Source: JAHZKN01 sp965250205
GTDB lineage: Bacteria > Pseudomonadota > Alphaproteobacteria > Rhizobiales > Hyphomicrobiaceae
DNA length: 64,000 nucleotides
Reading direction: 5' to 3'
NCBI GenBank assembly: GCA_965250205.1
Contig: CBDFNK010000023.1
Span: 434,001 to 498,000 of the forward strand
Shown: positions 17,641 to 24,687 of the stretch, piece by piece
How positions within the stretch are numbered: the first letter of the stretch is position 1
Layout: every line of letters starts with the position of its first letter
Notes under the pieces: model-generated
What the model saw: only the letters and a program-made list of their open reading frames with translations
Told to the model about the DNA's origin: nothing
Databases searched by the model: none
Position numbers and translations under genes: made by a program

Positions 17641-18192
17641 ATGGCAGAGACGGCACCAATATGTGATTTTGGCTGGCCAGCTCCCGAATTTTCGCTACCG
17701 GCCACAGATGGCAACAGCTATGCGTTGGGGGACCTGAAAGGCCCCTCTGGCACGCTTATTATGTTCATTTGCAATCACTGTCCCTATGTAAAAGCGATCT
17801 TGGATCGTATGGAACGTGATGCTCGCGATCTGTCAGACCTTGGTGTGGGTGTTGTTGCCATCTGTTCAAACGATGCCGACGCCTACCCTGAGGATTCCTT
17901 TGAAGCCATGGTGGCGCTGGCGACGGCGCAGGGCTTTCTGTTTCCCTATTTGCATGATGCCAGCCAGCAGGTTGCACGCACCTATGGTGCTGTCTGCACG
18001 CCAGATTTTTTCGGATTTAACGGCAATCTCGAACTGCAGTATCGCGGACGGATTGATGCCAGTGGCCGCAATCCAGCCCCTGAAAATGCACCCCGTGAGC
18101 TCTATGAGGCGATGAAACAGATTGCAGAGACCGGAAAGGGGCCGGCGCATCAGACCCCATCGCTTGGCTGTTCCATCAAATGGCGTGCTTGA
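17641..18192 (+). CDS. Thioredoxin-fold peroxiredoxin-like protein
   Basis: A 183-aa thioredoxin-fold protein with a redox motif CNHCPYVKAI near residues 43-52, typical of a peroxiredoxin-like (AhpC/TSA-type) family often annotated 'thioredoxin family protein'. Other conserved parts are DFGWPAPEFSLPATDG at the start, GVVAICSNDA, and a conserved CTPDFFGF with the cis-Pro region. It lacks a signal peptide and should be cytoplasmic. ATG at 17641 is selected because GAAGAGG precedes it; the ORF could begin 15 bp earlier. The partner reductase is not encoded nearby. Confidence 0.83.
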   Translation: MAETAPICDFGWPAPEFSLPATDGNSYALGDLKGPSGTLIMFICNHCPYVKAILDRMERDARDLSDLGVGVVAICSNDADAYPEDSFEAMVALATAQGFLFPYLHDASQQVARTYGAVCTPDFFGFNGNLELQYRGRIDASGRNPAPENAPRELYEAMKQIAETGKGPAHQTPSLGCSIKWRA

Positions 18193-18510
18193 TGCAGGTG
18201 GTGCGCGATCTGTGAGGTGGCGTATCGTGGTCGTTGGCGGCTCTTGTCGGCCCTTCTGCCAGTCAAACTAGGTGACCCAATCGGTAGTCAGACCCTGGTG
18301 GGGCGGCGCTCTGACCCATGGTTTAAGGATCATCCAGCGTTGACCCTTGGGCCCCATCGCCTTATACAACGGGCCAATGACGCCGCTCGGGACCCCGTTC
18401 CGGGCGGTTCACGTGTTCCAATCACAACGTGCATACCGAAGTGCGATGCGCCGAATAGAGGCGCCCATTCTGCCTGTGATTGTGTGGTGTTTACAAAGAG
18501 GACAACAACA
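18193..18510 (+). other. Leader region of rpsT
   Basis: Non-coding. It holds the rpsT promoter at 18340-18368 and a transcribed leader of about 135 nt. An upstream in-frame extension of the S20 frame to 18217 is not credible because S20 begins with the conserved MANTSSAKK. Confidence 0.6.
18340..18368 (+). promoter_or_regulatory. Sigma-70-type promoter of rpsT
   Basis: TTGACC at 18340-18345 and TATACA at 18363-18368 are separated by exactly 17 bp. Transcription would start near 18375, giving a leader of about 135 nt before the S20 start codon, long enough for the autogenous translational control known for S20 in other bacteria. Confidence 0.75.
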
Positions 18511-18774
18511 ATGGCCAATACTTCCTCGGCAAAGAAGGCAGTTCGTAAGATCCTTCGCCGAACCGCGGTGAATAAAGATCGCCGCACAGAAATGCGTTCA
18601 TCCATTCGCAGTGTTGAAGAAGCGGTTGCAAGCGGCGATTCGGCTGCTGCACGTGCTGCGTTTTCGGCTGCTGAGCCATTGATTTCCCGCATTGGACAGC
18701 GTGGCATCATCCATCGCAAATCAGCGAGCCGAAAAATTTCTCGTCTCGCGGCCCGTGTTAAGGCGCTTGGCTAA
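18511..18774 (+). CDS. rpsT: 30S ribosomal protein S20
   Basis: An 87-aa basic protein matching bacterial S20 along its whole length: MANTSSAKKAVRK at the start, a central NKDRRTEMRSSIRSVEEA helix and the terminal HRKSASRKISRLAARVKAL. S20 is a primary binder of 16S rRNA in the small subunit. The ATG is preceded by AAAGAGGA. It lies upstream of dnaA, as is common in alphaproteobacteria. It has its own promoter and a strong terminator. Confidence 0.97.
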   Translation: MANTSSAKKAVRKILRRTAVNKDRRTEMRSSIRSVEEAVASGDSAAARAAFSAAEPLISRIGQRGIIHRKSASRKISRLAARVKALG

Positions 18775-18799
18775 ATTTATTTTCCGCATTGATGCACTT

Positions 18800-18846
18800 G
18801 GGGCTGGTGTGTTGTGTTCGCCACAACAGACCGGCTCCTTTTTATT
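18800..18846 (+). terminator. Terminator of rpsT
   Basis: GGGGCTGGTGTGTTGTG and CCACAACAGACCGGCTCC pair over about 17 bp with few mismatches around the stable tetraloop TTCG, followed by TTTTT. It begins 26 bp after the stop codon. Confidence 0.88.
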
Positions 18847-18849
18847 TCT

Positions 18850-19419
18850 GCCTGCACGTTGCAATGCAATGAAGTTGTTGAATCGCAACGGCTTGAGTGG
18901 TGAAAGCTCGCTTATTTCCTAACTTCACCGACTCGCAACGAAGAAAATCTTCAAGTCAAAAATGTAACTTTTACGACAAGTTCTTGTCATGCAAATTTAA
19001 ACATTTTGCACTGCGTTCAGCAGTGGAAATTGTGCTTAAGACTCAACGAGGTTCTCAACAGACCTGTGGATGAATGACACAGTGTCACCTGGGGAAAACC
19101 AACCCTGAGTTGCCTCGTTGGGGTGCGTTTTGCGCACCTTACCCGGCCTTGCCGAGCCGTTAATTAGTCGTTAATGATTTGATCAAGCCACACGCTGTGG
19201 AAATGCGGGAATGGTATTCGCAGGTGTCGGCAGTTTCTTTAGGTCGCGTATTAGTCAAATGGCCTGAATTCAGTATCCAAGTGCGTAGCGTATGCGTCAT
19301 CGCCGGGCTCAAAGCCCGGTGGAGTTTATTGTTGTTCGCATATCCCGTTGCGGTTTCTTGGGCATGGCATTTTTGCTGTCGCCGGGGTGGCTCTGCAAGG
19401 ATGAGCGGGGGTGTAAAGC
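18850..19419. promoter_or_regulatory. AT-rich control region upstream of rhodanese-dnaA with CtrA and DnaA-like sites
   Basis: This non-coding stretch contains the palindrome GACAAGTTCTTGTC (18975-18988) within an AT-rich tract (about 18950-19015). It also has TGTGGATGA at 19065-19073 (one mismatch to a DnaA box), TGTGGAAAT near 19195 and a perfect CtrA full site at 19160-19174. A CCGGGCTcaaAGCCCGG hairpin is at 19303-19319. The combination could be a replication origin or a cell-cycle-controlled promoter. In many alphaproteobacteria oriC lies near hemE instead, so origin function is inference. Confidence 0.5.
19160..19174 (+). promoter_or_regulatory. CtrA binding site (TTAA-N7-TTAA)
   Basis: TTAATTAGTCGTTAA matches the full CtrA consensus exactly, with the seven-base spacing. 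CtrA controls replication initiation and cell-cycle genes in alphaproteobacteria. The site is 246 bp before the rhodanese gene and about 840 bp before dnaA. Confidence 0.65.
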
Positions 19420-19863
19420 GTGGGTGTAGAGCGCGAATTTCGCGTGGAAGATGTATCCGTTTCCGACGTGTGGAAAAAGCTCCAGTCGGATCCTGGTTCA
19501 GTGCTGATTGATGTGCGCTCCCGTTCAGAGTGGACGTTTGTTGGACTGCCGGATCTTTCTACAATCGGCAAACCGGTCGTGACCATCGAATGGCAGACGT
19601 TTCCGGACAGCCAGATCAATGCGGCGTTCGCAGATCGGCTAACGGCAGAATTAAAGCACCTAGGCGCAAGTGAGGACAGCGGTCTGTTCTTCATTTGCCG
19701 CTCGGGTGGACGCAGTCGCATGGCTGCAGAACTGAGTTCAGCTGCGGGCTACTGCAGTTGTTTCAACGTGGCAGAGGGTTTCGAGGGTGAGCTTGATGCT
19801 GACAGACATCGCGGCAACGTCAGTGGCTGGAAGGTTGCTGGATTGCCGTGGCAACAGGGATGA
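19420..19863 (+). CDS. Rhodanese-domain protein
   Basis: A 147-aa single-domain rhodanese. The active-site loop CRSGGRSR carries the catalytic Cys that accepts sulfane sulfur, followed by the Arg-rich CxxGxR signature. The N-terminal part shows VLIDVRSRSEWTFVG, the other conserved rhodanese segment (DVR...E). The start is GTG; no in-frame ATG is close, and the ATG at 19401 is in another frame. It lacks a signal peptide. It lies between rpsT and dnaA, in the same direction as dnaA, behind a CtrA box. Confidence 0.85.
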   Translation: MGVEREFRVEDVSVSDVWKKLQSDPGSVLIDVRSRSEWTFVGLPDLSTIGKPVVTIEWQTFPDSQINAAFADRLTAELKHLGASEDSGLFFICRSGGRSRMAAELSSAAGYCSCFNVAEGFEGELDADRHRGNVSGWKVAGLPWQQG

Positions 19864-20015
19864 AATGGTATGCGTGAATGACGATCGTTTGAAGGCACGT
19901 TTGAGGCCAATTGATTACTCTTCCGGAGGGCACTGGGAGAGTTTGAGCGGCCTTAAACAGGTAGCCAAACGCAAACAATATCACATTGAAGCAAACGAGT
20001 GTGGGGTACATAAAA

Positions 20016-21620
20016 ATGCAAACGCTTCAGAAAACCAACGACAAAATAGACGCGCTCGGCCAGGCAACTGGCAAAGTGGCATCTCCAAAAGTGCAATCGG
20101 GCCAAGCTCAAGGTAAGCCAGCAACGCAAAAAGCTGCGCCAAAGTCGACCAAAGATGGCCAAGGTAGCAAAGTGCGGGCAATGCTGCGGGCGCGTTTGGG
20201 CGAAGACATCTACATGAGCTGGTTCAACGCGCTCGAATTTGATGACTTCGACGGCAAGACCGTGACAGTATCAGTGCCGGTTAAATTCCTCTGTAATTGG
20301 ATCAAGTCGCACTATGCCGATGATCTTCTATCGTGCTGTCAGTCTGAATTTAAAACCGCTGAGCGCGTCAATGTGATTTTGCGCCAACCAGGTGGTGGTG
20401 CCACACAACGCCAGGGTGACCAGGTTCAAGACCTTGCCGCCAAACACCGTGCTGGAACACCAGATGCGCATCGCGCACCAGGCTTTGATCTGCGCCGGCA
20501 ACCCCAAACCGGGTTATCTGGTGCAGTTTTGCCCGGCATTAATCCTGCAACACGTACGCAGGTTGGCGGCTTTGAGGGATCACCTTTGGACCCCCGCTAT
20601 ACCTTTGAAAGCTTCGTTGTGGGTCCGGCGAACCGGCTTGCGCACGCAGGTGCAACCCAGGTCTCCGAAACAGTGATGAATAATAATCCGGGCTTCAATC
20701 CGCTTTATATTCACTCCTCCGTCGGTCTTGGTAAAACGCATTTGCTGCACGCCATTGCTTGGGAAGTGAAACGATCCATTCCTCAGGCGCAGGTGCTTTA
20801 TCTCACGGCAGAGCGCTTCCGCTATCAGTTTGTCGAAGCCCTACGCAGCCACGATCCGATGGCGTTCAAGGAAAAATTCCGCACCATCAATGTTTTGTTG
20901 ATTGATGATCTTGAATTCATGCACGGCGAAAAAACCGAGGAAGAATTCGATCACATCGTCAATACGCTTCTTGACGGTGGTCGCCAGATTGTTGTGGCGT
21001 CGGCTCGAGCACCGGGCCAAATCGAGCATCTCAACGAGCGCATGCGCTCAAGATTGCAACGAGGTCTGGTCGCTGAAATTGGCAATTTCGATTATCAACT
21101 GCGGATCCAGGTCTTGGAAACCCGCATTGCTGAAAAGAAAGTCATCGATTCGACCTTTAACCTGGCTCCAGAAATCATGGAGTTGCTTGCCAACCGTTTG
21201 ACGGAAAGTGGACGCGAGCTGGAAGGTGCCGTTACGCGCCTCTATGCAACGTGGCAGTACATGCGCACGCCAATCACACTCGATATCGCTGAAACGGTGA
21301 TCCGGGACCTGGTGCAGGGCATTGAACCGCGACGCATCAAGATCGAAGACATCTTGCGCATCATTTCGCGTCATTATGGCGTGTCAAAAAGCGATCTTCT
21401 ATCTCAGCGCCGCCACCGCTCTGTAGTTTGGCCGCGCCAGATCGGCATGTATCTCGCCAAGCAATTGACACAGCGTTCGTTGCCAGAGATCGGCCGCCGG
21501 TTCGGCAATCGAGATCACACGACGGTCTTGCATGCGATCCGAAAGATTGAAGGTTTGCTCGGTGACAATGTGCGTCTACGCGATGAGATCGACGAGTTGA
21601 AGAAGATCCTGTCACACTAG
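20016..21620 (+). CDS. dnaA: Chromosomal replication initiator protein DnaA
   Basis: A 534-aa initiator ATPase. Domain I (about 45-110) begins MLRARLGEDIYMSWF; a Gln/Gly/Ala-rich domain II linker runs to about 185. The AAA+ domain has Walker A GLGKTHLLHAIAWE and Walker B VLLIDDLEFM. Domain IV ends with the DnaA-box-binding helix-turn-helix GRRFGNRDHTTVLHAIRKIE. An Ala/Lys/Gln-rich N-terminal extension of ~45 residues precedes domain I. ATG at 20016 has GGGG upstream and is preferred over the TTG at 19986. The TAG stop (21618-21620) is the first TAG of a family A repeat. Confidence 0.97.
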   Translation: MQTLQKTNDKIDALGQATGKVASPKVQSGQAQGKPATQKAAPKSTKDGQGSKVRAMLRARLGEDIYMSWFNALEFDDFDGKTVTVSVPVKFLCNWIKSHYADDLLSCCQSEFKTAERVNVILRQPGGGATQRQGDQVQDLAAKHRAGTPDAHRAPGFDLRRQPQTGLSGAVLPGINPATRTQVGGFEGSPLDPRYTFESFVVGPANRLAHAGATQVSETVMNNNPGFNPLYIHSSVGLGKTHLLHAIAWEVKRSIPQAQVLYLTAERFRYQFVEALRSHDPMAFKEKFRTINVLLIDDLEFMHGEKTEEEFDHIVNTLLDGGRQIVVASARAPGQIEHLNERMRSRLQRGLVAEIGNFDYQLRIQVLETRIAEKKVIDSTFNLAPEIMELLANRLTESGRELEGAVTRLYATWQYMRTPITLDIAETVIRDLVQGIEPRRIKIEDILRIISRHYGVSKSDLLSQRRHRSVVWPRQIGMYLAKQLTQRSLPEIGRRFGNRDHTTVLHAIRKIEGLLGDNVRLRDEIDELKKILSH

Positions 21621-21732
21621 ATCAACCTGCGAAAAGTTGGAAATGACTTTGAGCAGTCAAGTTGATTGCCAATCATGGAATAGAGCGTCGAGCAAATAGC
21701 TTCACGGGTGCGAGAAAAGGCTCGACGCTCTA
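21617..21732 (+). repeat. Two-hairpin intergenic element, family A, copy 2 (shortest)
   Basis: A 116-bp copy that begins at the dnaA stop codon (CTAG) and ends CGACGCTCTAA. Only one GATAGAG-like unit is present. The 3' hairpin reads AGAGCGTCGAGC / GCTCGACGCTCT: compared with the GTCGCGC/GCGCGAC of other copies, both arms changed together so pairing is kept. It probably forms the 3' end of the dnaA mRNA. Confidence 0.85.
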
Positions 21733-22036
21733 AAATATGCCACGAAGCGGCGCTTAGTCCATCTGGCCTCATCTGCTTGGTGCGACAAACAGCTAATTTT
21801 GAGCGCTAAATGGGCTTAATTGACCCGTTGCCTATGGCGGGCTGGGTGCAAACGCCTGTTTTCCCTTGGGTTAGCGGGCATGCCTTTGCCCCTGCTCTTG
21901 AAAAACAGCGGCCAATCAGGTCAAAGTGCCGGTCTCTTGAGCGAATCTCTTCCCTTCCAGCCACAATGATGGGGCTTCAACAGCCAGGGTCGCGGTGTCG
22001 CTTGATGTCAACAATTCTAACCCGCCGAGGCGACTG
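21733..22036. other. Intergenic region dnaA-dnaN
   Basis: About 300 bp without a credible gene. dnaN therefore likely has its own promoter here, but I could not assign it. No DnaA-box cluster was seen in this gap. Confidence 0.45.
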
Positions 22037-23155
22037 ATGCGGCTAGTGATTGAACGCAGTGAATTGCTCAGAGCGCTGGGCCATGTCACCAGCGTGGTAG
22101 AACGTCGGACCACAATTCCAATTTTGTCGAATGTCCTGTTGAAGGCGTCTGGCAAAAAACTGGAATTTAAAGCCACAGACCTGGAACGCGAAGTGATGGA
22201 AGAGGTATCGGCTGATGTTAGTGCTTCCGGTGCCATCACAGTTCCGGCTCATGTGTTGCATGACATCGTGCGCAAGTTGCCGGATGGCTCGCAGGTGGAA
22301 ATTAAGCGTGATGGTGAAAAGGACCGGGTGACGATCACATCGGGTCAATCCATTTTCGCTCTGCAAGCTTTGCCTCCTGAAGATTTCCCCGATTTGGCCG
22401 CTGGCGATCTTGGAACAACGTTTGAGCTCAAAGCAAATGACTTGCGGCGCTTACTTGATAAGACGCGGTTTGCAATCTCCACAGAAGAGACGCGCTACTA
22501 TTTAAACGGCATCTACCTGCACGTTGCAGGCGAAGGCAAAAAGAAGATGCTGCGTGCTGTTGCAACCGATGGTCACCGCTTGGCGCAGGTTGAGCTTGAT
22601 CTGCCAAAGAGTGCCGATGGTATGCCAGGCGTGATCGTGCCGCGTAAAACCGTGCATGAACTGCATCGATTGTTGGAAGCAAGCTCAGGCAACGTTTCAG
22701 TTTCAGTCAACGAGTCGAAGGTTAGAATTGTCTCCGGCTCCGTAACGTTGGTGTCTAAGCTTATTGACGGCACTTTCCCAGATTATGCGCGCGTCATTCC
22801 GCAGAACAACGACAAAGAGCTGGTGCTTGAAAAAGCAAGCTTCGCTGCCGCTGTTGATCGGGTCTCAACCATTGCCAGTGAACGTGGCCGTGCCGTGAAA
22901 TTGAATATTGCACCTGAAAAACTGGTGTTGTCGGTCAACAATCCCGAGGGCGGTAGTGCCACGGAAGAGATAGCGGTTGACTATGATGCCGATGCGCTCG
23001 AAATAGGCTTTAACGCGCGCTACCTGCTGGACATTACGGGTCAGCTGGAAGGCGATGAGGCGCATTTCTTCCTTGCTGATCCAGGATCTCCAACAATGAT
23101 CCGTGATGCCGGTGACGAGGCAGCGCTCTACGTCTTGATGCCAATGCGGGTCTAA
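22037..23155 (+). CDS. dnaN: DNA polymerase III beta sliding clamp
   Basis: A 372-aa protein of standard clamp length with three successive clamp folds. Recognisable parts are MRLVIERSELLRALGHV and RRTTIPILSNVLL at the start, LEFKATDLE, FPDLAAGD, LLDKTRFAIS...YYLNGIYLH, ATDGHRLA in domain 2, FPDYARVIP and the C-terminal MPMRV, which carries the clamp-loader contact. ATG at 22037 is chosen; the frame is open 42 bp further upstream but that extension is not conserved. It encircles DNA and tethers polymerases and other clamp-binding proteins. recF follows 71 bp downstream. Confidence 0.97.
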   Translation: MRLVIERSELLRALGHVTSVVERRTTIPILSNVLLKASGKKLEFKATDLEREVMEEVSADVSASGAITVPAHVLHDIVRKLPDGSQVEIKRDGEKDRVTITSGQSIFALQALPPEDFPDLAAGDLGTTFELKANDLRRLLDKTRFAISTEETRYYLNGIYLHVAGEGKKKMLRAVATDGHRLAQVELDLPKSADGMPGVIVPRKTVHELHRLLEASSGNVSVSVNESKVRIVSGSVTLVSKLIDGTFPDYARVIPQNNDKELVLEKASFAAAVDRVSTIASERGRAVKLNIAPEKLVLSVNNPEGGSATEEIAVDYDADALEIGFNARYLLDITGQLEGDEAHFFLADPGSPTMIRDAGDEAALYVLMPMRV

Positions 23156-23226
23156 ATAGGCTTATCAAAACGGGGTTGAAGGGGCGCGTGCTTGCGCACT
23201 CTACCATTTGCTGAGAGGCAATCATC

Positions 23227-24525
23227 GTGGCGCCGCACTCGGCAAATAACTCGGACCTGCACGTATCCGATAGTGATCCAGCGCAGCAAACGCAATCTCA
23301 AGATGATGTGGCCCGAGGTGCTGTAGCTCAGGATGAGCTGGCGCATGCAGACGTTGGGCCGCGCTTCTGGCTTGAAAAAGTGTCCCTGTTTCACTATCGC
23401 AATTACAGCGAAGCAAGTGTTGAAGTCGGCCCAGAACCTGTTGTTCTGCTTGGTCAGAACGGGGCTGGGAAAACCAATTTCTTAGAAGCGCTGTCGCTGT
23501 TTTCACCGGGGCGCGGTTTGCGTCGCGCGCATTCTGCCGATTTAGCAGCAGCGCATTCTGACGGCGCTTGGTCTGTATCCGGGCGGGTTCACAGTGCGAT
23601 TGGCCCGGTCACTATTGGCACGGGCATGCGGGCGAGTGGCCAAGGTGGGCAAGAGGTGCGCGGTCAGGGAGAACGCGCGCAACGCATAGTGCGGATTGAT
23701 GGCGACTCGCGGGGCAGCTCAGGCGTGCTCTCGGAATATCTCGATATGATCTGGCTGACGCCTGCGATGGATGGCCTGTTTGCAGGCCCGGCCTCGGAAC
23801 GGCGTCGTTTCTTAGATCAACTTGTGCTGTGCTTTGATAGTGGGCACCGCACCACGCTCAACCGTTTTGAACGCGCCATGCAACAACGCAATCGCGTGCT
23901 GTCGGATCGGGTGGAAGATCCCCATATCTTGACCGGACTTGAACAAATTATGGCTGAGACAGGCGTTGCGCTGGCGGCTGCGCGCTCGGAAGCCGTTGCC
24001 GCCCTGCGCGGTGTTATTGGTGCGCGCCGCGATCGTGATCCAACATCGCCGTTCCCGTGGGCTGACGTTGGTATTGGGGGTCAGTTAGAAGCTGATTTAG
24101 CGAGCCAAGCAGCGGTTGATGTTGAAGATCAGTATTTGGAGCGGTTGAAGGCGGCGCGGGCACGCGATCAAGCCGCCGGGCGTGCCCTTGATGGCCCACA
24201 CCGCAGTGACCTCCTGGTCGGTCATGGGCCGAAGAGTATGGCCGCGCGGTTGTCCTCAACCGGTGAGCAAAAGTCGCTATTGCTCGGCTTGGTTTTGGCC
24301 CATGCTGAATTGGTGCGACAGCGCCGCGATGGGTTGGCGCCAGTGCTGTTATTGGATGAGGTAGCAGCTCATCTTGATCGCGATCGCCGTCAGGCCTTGT
24401 TCGCTGAAATACGTTCATTGAATGCGCAAGCCTGGATGACGGGGACCGACGAGGCAGCCTTTTCAGGGCTTGGCACAGACATGCAAATTCGGACTGTTGC
24501 AGACGGTAAACTCAGCCCGCAATAG
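23227..24525 (+). CDS. recF: DNA replication and repair protein RecF
   Basis: A 432-aa SMC-like ATPase for recombinational repair of single-strand gaps. Walker A is LGQNGAGKTNFLEALSL (about residues 76-92). The signature LSSTGEQKSLLLGLVLA and the Walker B/D-loop VLLLDEVAAHLD are near the C-terminus. The conserved domain starts at FWLEKVSLFHYRNY, so about 47 N-terminal residues, acidic and Gln/Ala-rich, precede it. Typical RecF is about 360-380 aa. The GTG start at 23227 has GAGAGG upstream; I see no better internal start. It lies between dnaN and gyrB as in many bacteria. Confidence 0.95.
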   Translation: MAPHSANNSDLHVSDSDPAQQTQSQDDVARGAVAQDELAHADVGPRFWLEKVSLFHYRNYSEASVEVGPEPVVLLGQNGAGKTNFLEALSLFSPGRGLRRAHSADLAAAHSDGAWSVSGRVHSAIGPVTIGTGMRASGQGGQEVRGQGERAQRIVRIDGDSRGSSGVLSEYLDMIWLTPAMDGLFAGPASERRRFLDQLVLCFDSGHRTTLNRFERAMQQRNRVLSDRVEDPHILTGLEQIMAETGVALAAARSEAVAALRGVIGARRDRDPTSPFPWADVGIGGQLEADLASQAAVDVEDQYLERLKAARARDQAAGRALDGPHRSDLLVGHGPKSMAARLSSTGEQKSLLLGLVLAHAELVRQRRDGLAPVLLLDEVAAHLDRDRRQALFAEIRSLNAQAWMTGTDEAAFSGLGTDMQIRTVADGKLSPQ

Positions 24526-24616
24526 GTGCTACGACCAGGCTGCACTATTTTCCATCTAAGCCATTGATATTAAGTACTAAATTCGCGTGCATGGATCGTC
24601 GCAGATGACCACCTTT

Positions 24617-24648
24617 TTGACCCGTTTTTCGGGCTGGTGTGGTATACT
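24617..24648 (+). promoter_or_regulatory. Probable gyrB promoter (extended -10)
   Basis: TGGTATACT supplies an extended -10 (TATACT at 24643-24648). TTGACC at 24617-24622 is a -35 candidate, but with a 20-bp spacer, longer than ideal. The start codon of gyrB is 40 bp downstream. Confidence 0.55.
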
Positions 24649-24687
24649 CTGAGCCAATACTTTTGATCTTCAAAGGACAGTTCTCCA

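Noticed and set aside
18217..18510. N-terminal extension of S20 or a separate upstream gene
   Set aside because: S20 begins with the conserved MANTSSAKK at 18511, and the region contains its promoter with 17-bp spacing.
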